64,000 bases of DNA from an uncultured Clostridia bacterium (GTDB lineage Bacteria; Bacillota; Clostridia; TANB77; CAG-508): assembly GCA_934167445.1 (NCBI GenBank), contig CAKPKJ010000006.1, positions 55,518-119,517 on the forward strand, read 5' to 3'. How positions within the stretch are numbered: position 1 is the stretch's first letter; each line of letters opens with the position of its first letter. Positions 55,407 through 64,000 of the stretch are shown one piece after another. Position numbers and translations under genes: made by a program. Under the pieces are notes generated by a model, which saw only the letters and a list, made by a program, of their open reading frames with translations, did no database searches and was not told the DNA's origin.

Positions 55407-55793
55407 TTATGCTTCTACTTTTTTTGTTGTTTTTTTAGCTGCTGCTGTTGTTTCTTTCTTTTCAGCTGTTGCTTTTTTAGCTGCTGTTTTTATTGATGTA
55501 ATTTCCACTTTTGTATATGGTTGTCTATGACCATATCTTCTTCTGTAGTTAGCTTTTGCTTTCATTTTGAAAACTATAATTTTTTTAGCTTTTCCGTGTG
55601 CTACTACTTTACCTTCAACTTTTACACCTTTAACATAAGGATTTCCAACTTGTACTTTTCCGTCTTCAGATACTAACATTACTTTATCAAAAGTAACTTT
55701 TTTACCTTCCTCTGCATCTAATTTTTCAAAAAATACAACATCTCCTTCTGCTACTTTGTATTGTTTTCCACAGCTTTCGATTATTGCGTACAT
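55407..55793 (-). CDS. rplU: 50S ribosomal protein bL21 with Lys/Ala-rich tail
   Basis: 128 residues. MYAIIESCGKQYKVAEGD and YRRRYGHRQPYTKVEITSI are the usual L21 ends; the last ~28 residues add an AAKKATAEKKETT-type basic tail not present in the ~103-residue standard form. Preceded by GGGAGG. A structured leader at 55826-55887 probably controls it by L21 feedback. Confidence 0.97.
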   Translation of the reverse strand: MYAIIESCGKQYKVAEGDVVFFEKLDAEEGKKVTFDKVMLVSEDGKVQVGNPYVKGVKVEGKVVAHGKAKKIIVFKMKAKANYRRRYGHRQPYTKVEITSIKTAAKKATAEKKETTAAAKKTTKKVEA

Positions 55794-55825
55794 TTAAAAT
55801 GCACCTCCCTTATTTGTATACTCGC

Positions 55826-55887
55826 TAATCCTTAAATTCAGGTAATTAGCTATTGCTAATCTTTATGTACCTTGACTAAGCGGATTA
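55826..55887 (-). promoter_or_regulatory. Structured leader of rplU (L21-leader-like)
   Basis: Three nested stems in the minus-strand leader: TAATCC/GGATTA (outer), AGGTA/TACCT (middle) and ATTAGC/GCTAAT with an AATA loop (inner). It lies between the promoter and the rplU ribosome site, as known autoregulatory ribosomal-protein leaders do. Whether it fits the known L21 leader model was not checked. Confidence 0.6.
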
Positions 55888-55896
55888 CAGTTATCA

Positions 55897-55925
55897 ATTT
55901 TATCATATATGTCTTGTTTTGTCAA
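55897..55925 (-). promoter_or_regulatory. Promoter of rplU-rpmA
   Basis: TTGACA (55925-55920), 17-base spacer, TAAAAT (55902-55897) on the minus strand; a start near 55890 places the nested hairpin at the very 5' end of the RNA. Confidence 0.8.
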
Positions 55926-55971
55926 ATGTTTTATGGCAATTGCTTAAAAAATTGCAATTTAAAATTTTCTT

Positions 55972-57732
55972 CTATTCCCTTTCTTTTTCTTCAAATTTTG
56001 CCATTCTGCATAAATCAATTTTATTATGAATACCTTTTTGAATAAGCCACCCTAACATAACAGGCATTATTGCCATTCTAGTATTTATATATATTTTGTA
56101 CTTTATTCCAACATTAGGTTTAAGATTTGCTATTTCTAAATTTGCCCCAATTAACCTTTTCATATCTTTTATTCTTAATGTACCTGTTACACTTTTTACA
56201 GGTCTACTATATTGTGTATGAGTCATATATGGTACTGCTTTTACTTTTCTTTTTGTTCTTGTAAATAGTTCTACTTTAGTAGGCAAATCTTCAAATTTGC
56301 AATTTTCTTTAAATCTCAGCTTTTTAGGTTTTTCATATAAACTTCGCCTAGCGCAAACATTCCAGATTTGTCCAGCTGTATCAGCACCAATTTGAAAAAA
56401 CTTAGATTCTTGCATCTTTCCAGCACCAAGTTTCATTGTTCCTACCTGTTTTTCATTAAAATCTAATCTTGTTAATTGATATCCTAATGAAAAAATATCT
56501 ACTTGTGGATTTAAAGATATTGTTCTTGAAATATTATTTAGTGCTTCTGGATTCAATTCATCATCTGCATCTAAAAATAAAATATAATCTCCCGTTGCAT
56601 TGTTTAGTCCAACATTTCTTCCAGCTCCTGGTCCCCTATGTCCATCTTGTGTGTTTAATACTTTAGTTTTATTTGCAAAATCAGGATTGTCTTTACAAAA
56701 TTTGTCTATTTTTTGTCTTGAGCAGTCACTAGAATTATCATCTATGATTAGTATTTCAAGGTTGTCATAATTTTGCGATTTTATACTTGATAATGTATGT
56801 TCTATATATTGTTCAGCGTTTCTCATTGGCATTATAAGAGAAAAATTAATTTTATTTTTGTCTGCATCATTATATATTATTTGCGTATACGCTTCAAACG
56901 CTTTTTTTTGTACATTCTTTTCATCTCCTAATTTTTTTCTTTGTTGTTCCAATTCTTTTGGTGTCAAGCTCCAAGGTTTCTTTTGTCCTATAAAATGATA
57001 GCACTTTGGATTTATTCCTAATTTCTTTTTATAATAATCTGAGTAATTAGAAAACACATTATATTGTTCTCTTAAATGCAATTGTGGATTATTTTTCCAA
57101 TCGAAAAAATCCTCCAACACATCTTGGTCCCCTATCCCTTGAACATTTTTACAAATCTTATCTTTTATGGTCCATAAATTTATGTTCGAAAAAAATCTCC
57201 TTTTTTCTTTTGGAAGAGGCCTCTTTAATTTTCTTTTTCTTCCCATTTTATTCATATGTTCTATTAGTTTTTCTCTAATTCCTTCTTTAGGTTCTATTAC
57301 CATAACTCCAGAGTTCAATTCGTTCCAATTTCTATTTAATGTCATGCTTTTACCAGCAATTACGGCAGACATATTATCTTTTTCAAATAATTCATCAATA
57401 TTTTCAGCCACATATATATCACTATCTAAATATACTACTTTATCATATTCTGTTAAATTAAAAACATTAAATTTATCAAATGTGTCGTTCCAATAAGGAA
57501 ATAATTTGTTTTTTGATTTTATATCTTGTGTAGGTTCAATCTTAGGCATTATTTTTACTATAATTCCATTTTTCTTTAGTCTATTTATTGTTTCTTTTTT
57601 TATTTCTTGATTTGCTATTACAACAAAATCAGATATTTTTGTGTTTGTTTTCTTTATTGATTCGAACAATGCTAAGACTCCAGGTAAATATGAATCTGTA
57701 CTTAGTATTGTTGTCCATGCTTTTTTTAACAT
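55972..57732 (-). CDS. Bifunctional GT8-GT2 glycosyltransferase
   Basis: 586 residues with two catalytic domains. Residues ~5-260 are GT8 (glycogenin/LgtC-like): VVYLDSDIYVAE with the DxD, GIGDQDVLE and CYHFIGQKKPW (the GT8 HxxGxxKPW end). Residues ~300-590 are GT2: NFSLIMPMRNAEQYIEHTL, LIIDDNSSDCS and LFLDADDELNPEA. A fused pair suggests two successive sugar additions. It is separated from the main GT operon by rplU-rpmA and the HAD gene's promoter region. Confidence 0.88.
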   Translation of the reverse strand: MLKKAWTTILSTDSYLPGVLALFESIKKTNTKISDFVVIANQEIKKETINRLKKNGIIVKIMPKIEPTQDIKSKNKLFPYWNDTFDKFNVFNLTEYDKVVYLDSDIYVAENIDELFEKDNMSAVIAGKSMTLNRNWNELNSGVMVIEPKEGIREKLIEHMNKMGRKRKLKRPLPKEKRRFFSNINLWTIKDKICKNVQGIGDQDVLEDFFDWKNNPQLHLREQYNVFSNYSDYYKKKLGINPKCYHFIGQKKPWSLTPKELEQQRKKLGDEKNVQKKAFEAYTQIIYNDADKNKINFSLIMPMRNAEQYIEHTLSSIKSQNYDNLEILIIDDNSSDCSRQKIDKFCKDNPDFANKTKVLNTQDGHRGPGAGRNVGLNNATGDYILFLDADDELNPEALNNISRTISLNPQVDIFSLGYQLTRLDFNEKQVGTMKLGAGKMQESKFFQIGADTAGQIWNVCARRSLYEKPKKLRFKENCKFEDLPTKVELFTRTKRKVKAVPYMTHTQYSRPVKSVTGTLRIKDMKRLIGANLEIANLKPNVGIKYKIYINTRMAIMPVMLGWLIQKGIHNKIDLCRMAKFEEKERE

Positions 57733-57789
57733 TTTTCGTCTCCCTATCTTGTTTTATTTTTCACATTGCATCATTTTTTATTCTTTTTT

Positions 57790-58620
57790 CTATTTTAGTT
57801 CACTTAGTGCTTTTACGATTTTCTCTTCAAGATTTTTTTGTTGTGTAGCTGTTAAATCATCTGACGTCCTAATTAAAACTGTTCCAACAACTTTGTGTGA
57901 ACCTGATGAAAGAATTCCACCATCAAATCCAGCTAAATAATCTTCTCTGTTTTTAGCATCTTCTTCGTTTGCATAAACCTCAATAGCACCTCCTGCTTTT
58001 GTTCCTTTTTCTATTATGTCATTCCCATAAACTTCGCTTTGTTTAATATTTTTGCTTTCAAAATAAACTGTTGCAGTATATCCTCCTGGTTTGTTCAATT
58101 TTCCATTTGGGTCGTTGTCTTCTGTTACAGCTCTGGCATCTGCTATTTCTTCAATAGTTTGTAGTCTTTGAATTACAAATTCCTCACTTGGATTTGTTAA
58201 TTGTTTATATTGTTTTATGCTTGTATCATATTCATTATAAGCTTTTTCTAATTCATTTAATATTTCTGTGTAATCCAATGGTTTACTTAGTTCTTCTGTT
58301 TTACTTATAATTTCTTTAGTCTTACTTGGCATTTTACCCAATACATATTTTGAAGCTTCTGCTTTTTTCTTTGCTTCCTTGGCATTAGTTATTACTTTTT
58401 CGTCAATTACTTTTTCATTTGAATCAATTAGTCCTTGTACTTTCTTTACCTTATTATCTAATTCTTCATTCTTTTCTTTGATGTTTTGAGCCGCCTCGTT
58501 ATATTTACTAACAGCTTCATTGTGTGGTTTTATTACCTTAATATAAAGTAAAACTCCAGCTGTAATTAAAATTGCAACAATAGCTACTATACTAACTATT
58601 TTTATTATTGTTTTTTTCAT
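57790..58620 (-). CDS. Membrane-anchored coiled-coil surface protein
   Basis: 276 residues. One N-terminal membrane segment (about 7-28), then a Lys/Glu-rich coiled coil (about 35-150), then a compact domain with TEDNDPNGKLNKPGGYTATV, VYGNDIIEKGTKAGGAIEVY and GSHKVVGTVLIRTSDDLTA. I recall that last domain in other clostridial wall-associated proteins but know no function. GGGGGAA precedes the ATG. Confidence 0.6.
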   Translation of the reverse strand: MKKTIIKIVSIVAIVAILITAGVLLYIKVIKPHNEAVSKYNEAAQNIKEKNEELDNKVKKVQGLIDSNEKVIDEKVITNAKEAKKKAEASKYVLGKMPSKTKEIISKTEELSKPLDYTEILNELEKAYNEYDTSIKQYKQLTNPSEEFVIQRLQTIEEIADARAVTEDNDPNGKLNKPGGYTATVYFESKNIKQSEVYGNDIIEKGTKAGGAIEVYANEEDAKNREDYLAGFDGGILSSGSHKVVGTVLIRTSDDLTATQQKNLEEKIVKALSELK

Positions 58621-58662
58621 AATATTTCCCCCTTTTTCTTTTTATTTATACTTACCTGCCTC

Positions 58663-61453
58663 TTATTCTTTATAAGTCAATTTTTTTCTAGCTTCATCTA
58701 GCTTTTCTTTTATTTTTTCTTCAAATTCTTCTAAGTCCCAAGCATTTTTTGAAGGTACCCTTAAAAGTGGAATTTCCATATGTTTTAGAATTCTTTCTTT
58801 TTTAGCATCTCTTATTCTTTGTTCTGGTTCTTTATGTTTTTCTCCATCAACTTCAATAGCCACAATTGGTTTGTTTATGCTTGCTGTATATATTGAAAAA
58901 TCTAAGTGCGAATTTCTTAATATAAAATCTTTTAATTCTGGATTTTCTTCTAGAAATTTTTTGTCTGTTGCAAATTCGGCTAATGGTAACTTATGCGTGA
59001 ATTTATATTGATTATGCTTTTCCACATACTGTTTAACTAATTCATATATTTTTTCTTCATATGGGTTGTCTAATCCTTTTATTGTTTGCTTATATGTTGG
59101 TATTTGTTTGTATAAATTATCAAATATGCATACCGTTTTATCAGGAATTTTTTCTCCATAAATTTCAATATATTCTACTAAATTTTTCATATTTTCATCA
59201 TAATTTTTAAAAAACTTTGCATCTGCTGCTAAAACAAACTTGTCCTTTGCTCTGGATACAGCTACATTTATCAACTCTTTTCCAAACAAATTATAAGGCC
59301 CTTTCAAATGATTAATACATTCTTTTGTTTCATTTAATGTTGCTGATAGATATACTTCTTTTTCACCTTTCCCTTGAAATGTATGTATTGTTCCACATCT
59401 TGTTTCTCCATATTTTTCTTTTAATATTTTAGACTGACCTTTAAATGGCGTGATTATAAATTTTCCTTCTATGTTACCTTTTATAAGTTCATCTATACAT
59501 TTTATTTCTCTATAATTATAGAAGCCTTGATTTGCTTCTTTTTCTGCATATTTACCTTTATTTTGGTCTACTAATACCATAGCACCTTTTTTAGCGTCTT
59601 TATATATTTTCAATTGGTTATCATAGAAAAATTTGTTGCAATAATTAATTATGTTATAGTCACACCTATAATGTTCTATTAATGTTTTTTCTGGTGGATT
59701 TATCACTTTTTTTATACTTGATAAAAAGTTTTCCTTTGTATAATTATAGTCATCTTCTACTTGTGCACTTAGATTATTTCCTTTTAAATCAGTTATTGCA
59801 CTTAGTTGCTTCTCATCTCCTACTATTATTATATTTTCAGCAATATATAATAATGGTAAAGCTGATAAGATATCGCATTGTGATGATTCATCTATTATTA
59901 TATAATCCACTTTTTCTCCGCTTTTAAAATATGTCCAATAATTTGATATCACTGAATCAACTGTTGTTAACACTATTGGGTACAGCTCTATTAATTCATC
60001 TCTTACAGCACTTAAAATTGGAGTTGGATTTTTTTCGTCTTTTTTTACTTTTTTTAATGATTGTATTTCAGCTAAAATTGAATCTATTTTGCCTATATTT
60101 ACCTGTTTTTTTACAACTTGTCTTAATATTTTCTTTGACGTTGGTATATATTCTTCCATATATAATTTATATATTTGACTTTTTAGCTTTTCAAAATTTT
60201 CTTCTTTTAAGATTTTCTCACTTTCATCTATAAGACTTTCGATATAATATTCTTCCAACATAAGATGCATCAATATACCATTTTGTTTTAGATATTCTGG
60301 GCTTCTTCTTAATATTAAAATTGATATAATAAAATTCCATAGCGTATTTTCTTCTTTTTCGCTTAGTTCCAATAACACTCTTGATAATTTATTTAGTTTC
60401 TCTTTTAATTTAGAAGAGCTCATATATTTATATCTTGCTTTTAATATGTTTTTATACTCGTTTGTGTTATATGTATCACTCTTTTTTTCTATATGCCTTA
60501 ACTGGTTTTTATATTCTTGTAATTCATTTCTTTTTTCTATTAGTTTATTTAGCTTTTCCTCTTTTTGATTTATTTCCTCAATCACTTGTTTTAACTTTTC
60601 TATATAATCATCATATTCTAATTGTTCAATCTCTAAAATTTCTTTTTTCCATTTTGTTAATTGTTTTTCTATGTTAGGTTCAAGCTCTTTTTTCATTATG
60701 TCTGAATTTCCGCATTCTTATAAAACTTTTAGGGATTTCCATCGCTCCTAATTCTTCCGCAACGTTTTCTATTGCGGAATTATTTTTTGATACAACTAAA
60801 ACCCTTTTATTTTTGTATATCAAATTTGCAAGTATATTTATTATAGTTGTTGTTTTTCCGGTTCCTGGTGGTCCTTGAATCATAGTCATTCTGTTATTTA
60901 GTGCATTTTCTAAAGCTTCTTTTTGAGATAAATTTGCTTGTTCTATCAATAATTGCTCTTTTTTTATTTCATCTTCTCTTTTTGGTTTTTTTATGATTTT
61001 TTTAGCAGCAAAATAATAGAACAATAAATTTTCTTTATCTTTGTACAAATTATTAAAAATATCAGGATACATTTTTTGTTTATTTTTTAGATTAGCATAT
61101 CCTTTTGTATTTTCCGCTTCTTTTGAAAGTAAAGTTTCTATTAGCTCTAAATAGTACTCTTCAAAATTTTCTATTTTCTCTTTCAGATTAATTGAATTAT
61201 ATTTGTTTCCAACCATTGTATATATATATTCTTTTTCCTCGTGTTCATCAGCCAAATTAATGTTAACTACATTTTCTATCCTTATTTTTCCCTCTTTACT
61301 ATTTGCCACAAATTGATACTCTATTAATCCTTTTTCTGCATTGTATTTCACTTCCTTTATGCTATATTTTTTATCATTTTGTGTTTCTATTGTTAATATT
61401 TTATTATTTTTTATTGCATATAATATATAACTAATTTTTTCTTCTCTTCTCAT
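58663..61453 (-). CDS. SF1 helicase/ATPase with DUF2726-like C-terminus, split by a +1 shift at CGG
   Basis: The frame changes at CGG 60712-60710. Frame one (from about 61453, or ATG 61471) carries Walker A MIQGPPGTGKTTTIINILAN and ends with a short out-of-frame tail at 60680. Frame two continues with IIDESSQCDILSALPLLYIA (Walker B/motif II), FQGKGEKEVYLSATLNE and VAVSRAKDKFVLAAD (motif VI), then a nuclease-like DUF2726 region with AIEVDGEKHKEPEQRIRDAK and LRVPSKNAW. Skipping the C of CGG gives IRMGNSDIMKKELEP, which restores one ~930-residue protein. Helicases of this build occur in DNA repair or defence. It is either a pseudogene, an error, or read by frameshifting; see findings. Confidence 0.85.
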
Positions 61454-61662
61454 TATATATCCCCATAACATCCTCTCAATTTCATTACAAACATATTATC
61501 ATATATGGTATTTTTTGGCAAATATTTTATTGCTTTTTTTAGTTATATGATAATGTTTGCTTATTAATTATAATATATTTTATACTAATATCAGATTTTA
61601 TAATTTAACTTTGATTATGAAATGAGGAAAATAATAATAGAAAATAGATATCCTATTTAAAA

Positions 61663-61713
61663 TAAATAAGACCTCTAAAAAGAAATATTCTTCTTTTTTA
61701 GAGGCCTATTTAT
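61663..61713 (-). terminator. Intrinsic terminator after the GNAT gene
   Basis: CCTCTAAAAA/TTTTTAGAGG stem with flanking AAATAAATA/TATTTATTT that extends it and T-rich ends both ways. The remainder of the 61472-61714 gap shows only AT-rich sequence. Confidence 0.85.
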
Positions 61714-61714
61714 T

Positions 61715-62257
61715 TTAATTTCTTATTTCTTTAATGTATACTTTCTCATTTGTATTTTTTATACAATAGTAATAAAATCCTTCTTTTATAAGAAAATTTA
61801 TCAATTCCTTATGCTTATCCAAAATTGTTATATATATTTCTTCAATTTTGAATTCTATTGCTTTCTTTTTTATTATTTCAATAAACGTATTTGCTATATG
61901 CTTTCCTGTATCTTCAACTTTAAATGTTTCAATTTTCAATCTTCTACATTTTTTCATTTCTTTTGAAAAATTCCCATAGTCTTCTTCTTCGTTTTCAACT
62001 TTTATCATTAACAATGATGTAATATGTCTTTTATTGACTGTAACATATGCATTAGCTCCCTGTTTTTTCTTTTTTGCAAACCACTTTGTATAATCAGGAT
62101 AATCTGTTTTTAAACTGGCAAAAAATGGATCGTTAACATCAATATCCTTAAAAGCCTTTTTTACTATATTCGGTTTTATCCTTTTTTCTCTTTCTTTTTC
62201 CAACGTATCTACATACTCCTTATAATTTAAGTAACACACATTGTCTGTGGCTCTCAT
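61715..62257 (-). pseudogene. GNAT domain remnant of a PIN-GNAT protein, 5' truncated
   Basis: 180 residues. DVNDPFFASLKTDYPDYTKW and the following basic segment and FKVEDTGKHIANTFIEIIKK match the GNAT half of proteins that usually carry an N-terminal PIN RNase-like domain. Only the tail of the PIN half (around NVCYLNYKEYVDTL) is present. The first ATG (62257) has no ribosome site and lies 12 bases from the decayed tRNA-Leu copy, so the gene was probably cut when an element integrated or was lost. The family background is from memory; an intact shorter gene cannot be ruled out. Confidence 0.5.
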
Positions 62258-62268
62258 TTTATATTTAT

Positions 62269-62335
62269 TGGTTCAGATGCCAGAATCGAACCGGCACAGT
62301 TTATTCAACCGCATGGATTTTAAGTTTTATTCCAT
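62269..62335 (-). repeat. Decayed copy of the tRNA-Leu 3' part (attachment-site-like)
   Basis: Closely matches the CCA end, T arm, variable arm and anticodon region of the tRNA-Leu at 63929-64000 (shared core GAATCGAACCGGCAC and TTTATTCAACCGCA) with scattered changes; the 5' half is missing. Such a direct repeat of a tRNA 3' end is how an integrated element is bounded. The ends carry no intact acceptor stem. Confidence 0.8.
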
Positions 62336-62454
62336 ATAACATCTTTTAGCATACATTTTGCCCATTTGCGCGTATATAGATATTTGATTTTGGGCTATTT
62401 TTATTCAACTATACTATTATATCAATGCTTTGTCAATATTTTTTAGTATTATAG

Positions 62455-62506
62455 CAGGGTCATTTCATAAAATATTACAATTGTAATATTTTATGAAATG
62501 ACCCTG
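62455..62506. repeat. Perfect 52-bp palindrome
   Basis: 26-bp arms with no spacer: CAGGGTCATTTCATAAAATA... on the left and its exact complement on the right, centred at AATT (62479-62482). There is no U-run on either side. It lies in the 62258-62578 gap between the tRNA fragment and the lipoprotein gene; nothing else is visible there. Confidence 0.95.
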
Positions 62507-62544
62507 TGAAATTTTAAATATTTATAAAAACATTTTAGAACTTT

Positions 62545-62572
62545 ATTAAAAATAAAAATCCCCCGAAGGGGC
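62545..62572 (-). terminator. Intrinsic terminator after the lipoprotein gene
   Basis: GC-rich CCCC/GGGG stem with a TTC(G) loop followed by ATTTTTATTTTT on the minus strand, seven bases past the stop. Confidence 0.9.
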
Positions 62573-62578
62573 TGAAAC

Positions 62579-62869
62579 TTATTCAGCTTCAGCGTTCGGG
62601 GAATAGAGCTTGAGTGTTCCGTCAGCATTGTACAGTACAGTAGTTCCACCACCATAGTCTCCCTCTAAGTAAGAATACATTACCATAGTATCCGGATCAT
62701 ACATAATATACTGATAAACATCAGAATCTTTAGCCAATCCTTCTTCAACCTCAATAAATTTTCCAAATTCAGATTGAACATCCGAATCAGATTTCTCACT
62801 AGAACAAGCTGATAATGAAACACACATTACAAGGGCGATAATCATCGCAAGCATTCTCCGTTTTGTCAT
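62579..62869 (-). CDS. Small lipoprotein, DUF6440-like
   Basis: 96 residues. Signal peptide with lipobox LSAC (Cys at about 22), then FIEVEEGLAKDSDVYQYIMY and YSYLEGDYGGGTTVLYN, which resemble the small DUF6440 domain. Function unknown. It uses CGG at 62860-62858 and is less AT-rich than the chromosome around it; probably acquired. AGGAGG precedes the ATG. Confidence 0.65.
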   Translation of the reverse strand: MTKRRMLAMIIALVMCVSLSACSSEKSDSDVQSEFGKFIEVEEGLAKDSDVYQYIMYDPDTMVMYSYLEGDYGGGTTVLYNADGTLKLYSPNAEAE

Positions 62870-62989
62870 TATAAATCCTCCTGTTTAGTCCAAAAGACTG
62901 TATTATATTATAATTATAGCACAATTTTACATAAAAGTAAAATATTTATATTTTATAGATATTAAAATTTTACTTTTCATAATTGGTGT

Positions 62990-63015
62990 AAAAAAAAGAA
63001 ACCTCTTTCGAGGAA
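62990..63015 (-). terminator. Intrinsic terminator after the 113-residue membrane protein gene
   Basis: CCTC/GAGG stem with GAAA loop followed on the minus strand by TTTCTTTTTTTT. Confidence 0.8.
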
Positions 63016-63042
63016 AAGAAAATATTTTCTTTTTAATGTGGT

Positions 63043-63384
63043 TTAATCGTCTTTCTTGTTTGATGAACACAGGCACTGACCAAATGCCATAATCTGGAAT
63101 GCTACATAGTAATCTACATTAAATAATTTTGTAGCTACCCAAGTAACAAACAGGGTTATAGCGATTTTTGCTCCATAGGTGACTGCTGCAATTACTGGGA
63201 TTACAATCCGTTCTTCTAAACCATCGCCTACAAAAGGGCAGACAAGAATTAAAAGAGCGATTATTAAACCAGGTACACCAAAGTTAATGAACAGAAAAGC
63301 TTTTCCCTGTTCAGCCAAGCCGATGCTCTCAACCAAGAAACTTAACCCAAAGTAGATAAACCATAATGCGACTTTTTTTAACAT
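63043..63384 (-). CDS. Small three-segment membrane protein, unknown
   Basis: 113 residues from ATG 63384 (GGAGG eight bases upstream). Hydrophobic segments at about residues 5-22, 30-50 and 62-85, then a short tail with QCLCSSNKKDD. I do not recognise it. It uses CGG (63210-63208) and is less AT-rich than native genes, like its neighbour. Part of the tRNA-Leu island. Confidence 0.55.
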   Translation of the reverse strand: MLKKVALWFIYFGLSFLVESIGLAEQGKAFLFINFGVPGLIIALLILVCPFVGDGLEERIVIPVIAAVTYGAKIAITLFVTWVATKLFNVDYYVAFQIMAFGQCLCSSNKKDD

Positions 63385-63483
63385 AATAATGTCCTCCATT
63401 TTCTTTTGTTGTTGTTTTCTTGTTATATATGTTAAACTAAAAAGTTGGAGAGTACTTCCTCCACTAATTAGTGAATACAGGAA

Positions 63484-63828
63484 TTAAATTATAAAAAAAA
63501 CCTTCTTAAGTAGTAATATTATACAACATTTTACATAAAATTGCAAATATATATTTTTCAAAGATTCTTCTAACTCTGATAATTTAATCTTTTTAGTTAA
63601 ATTAGAAATATACACATCATTAGAATAATTAAAAACTAAAAAAGTAATATTATTGATAATCACTCTATGTGGCTCAATATATATAAGATTAGTTTTTTCT
63701 AATCTTATAATACTACCATTGATAAAAGTAGGAATAACTTTTGAAAACTCACATATAAATTCAATCCTTTGTTTTAGACATTCCTCAAATTCTAGCTCTT
63801 GCTTAATTATCTGCATATCAAACACCAT
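63484..63828 (-). CDS. Hypothetical protein of the tRNA-Leu island
   Basis: About 114 residues (MVFDMQIIKQELEFEECLKQ), no recognised domain. Start placed at 63828 behind AAGGA; an ATG at 63870 would add 14 residues and one at 63816 remove four. It is AT-rich and its C-terminus (YVKCCIILLLKKVFFII) is hydrophobic, which may be a decayed or read-through end. First gene after the tRNA-Leu 3' end. Confidence 0.4.
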   Translation of the reverse strand: MVFDMQIIKQELEFEECLKQRIEFICEFSKVIPTFINGSIIRLEKTNLIYIEPHRVIINNITFLVFNYSNDVYISNLTKKIKLSELEESLKNIYLQFYVKCCIILLLKKVFFII

Positions 63829-63928
63829 CCTTTCCTTTTGGATGGCAATTTTGCAACAAAAAAATACCATCCTTTTTCAGAATGATATTTGTATCGTCTG
63901 TTCAATTTAGTTCGAACAGATACGTCAT

Positions 63929-64000
63929 TGGTGCAGATGGCCGGAATCGAACCGGCACGGTTTATTCAACCGCAGGATTTTAAGTCCTGTGCGTCTACCA
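63929..64000 (-). tRNA. tRNA-Leu (TAA), 5' end cut by window edge
   Basis: Minus strand: encoded CCA (63931-63929), T arm GGTTCGATTCC, long variable arm typical of Leu, and anticodon arm CAGGACTTAAAATCCTG, giving anticodon TAA. The acceptor 5' strand is beyond the window. Confidence 0.93.

Larger units (their letters stand above)
62269..63931 (-). mobile_element. Remnant of an element integrated at tRNA-Leu
   Basis: Region bounded by the decayed tRNA-Leu copy and the 3' end of the intact tRNA-Leu, holding a 52-bp palindrome and three small genes with foreign codon use. No integrase remains. The repeats have diverged, so the insertion is old, or a tandem tRNA gene has simply decayed. Confidence 0.45.

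Noticed and set aside
63885..63925. Imperfect inverted repeat (TCTGTTC/GAACAGA) next to tRNA-Leu as an attachment site core
   Set aside because: It is not repeated at the other end of the island and the arms differ by three bases; the tRNA 3' end itself is the better candidate.

Overview
The window is very AT-rich, nearly every gene is on the minus strand, and it carries a Gram-positive gene set: disA-radA, obg, mreB, tsaE/tsaB/rimI, a TIGR04086-like membrane protein, Wzm/Wzt-type export, and autolysins with wall-associated repeats. This points to an uncultured low-GC Firmicute (Bacillota), most likely a gut Clostridium relative. Arg is almost always AGA in the native genes and CGG is nearly absent. 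A few genes (9156-9362, the GH13 enzyme at 26517-28445, and 62579-63384) are less AT-rich, use CGG, and look acquired.

Layout. 1-8.9 kb: mutL (3' end cut by the window), a short secF, secD, an HD hydrolase, then an operon of TasA/camelysin-like secreted proteins behind a strong promoter, and a TIGR04086-like protein. 9.1-10.1 kb: a small foreign-looking membrane protein and birA. 10.3-13.7 kb: a complete diversity-generating retroelement (DGR): template repeat (TR), reverse transcriptase (RT) in three frames, an SSB-like OB-fold gene, an Avd-like gene, and a pilin-anchored FGE-fold target carrying the variable repeat (VR). Upstream lies a 58-codon leader ORF containing a (GA)19 microsatellite and ending inside a terminator. 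13.9-20.8 kb: tRNA-Gln, tRNA-His, cyclophilin, disA, radA, mtaB and mreB. 20.9-21.2 kb: a type I toxin-antitoxin module. 21.3-26.3 kb: tsaE-tsaB-rimI, dCMP deaminase, obg and trpS. 26.5-28.4 kb: a GH13 enzyme. 28.5-57.7 kb: a long cell-surface polysaccharide and wall locus (gtrB/gtrA, prs, ABC exporter, two repeat-bearing autolysins, many glycosyltransferases, three DUF6020-like membrane proteins, a pyruvyl transferase, a HAD protein), with rplU/rpmA near its upstream end. 57.8-61.5 kb: a coiled-coil surface protein and a DUF2726-type helicase in two frames. 61.7-64 kb: a truncated GNAT gene, a decayed tRNA-Leu copy, a perfect 52-bp palindrome, three small foreign-looking genes and the real tRNA-Leu: the footprint of an element integrated at a tRNA.

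Two observations stand out. First, the DGR is textbook: TR and VR differ at 10 positions, every one an adenine in the TR coding strand, plus one extra codon in VR inside an AAC run. Second, the DGR RT is interrupted twice and the helicase once, and all three breaks are the same: an in-frame CGG followed by AA, where skipping the C (reading GGA) restores a conserved protein sequence. I found no other in-frame CGG in the native genes by eye. Either three lesions share one cause, or CGG acts as a +1 frameshift signal in this lineage. The clean TR/VR pair implies recent RT activity despite the two interruptions.
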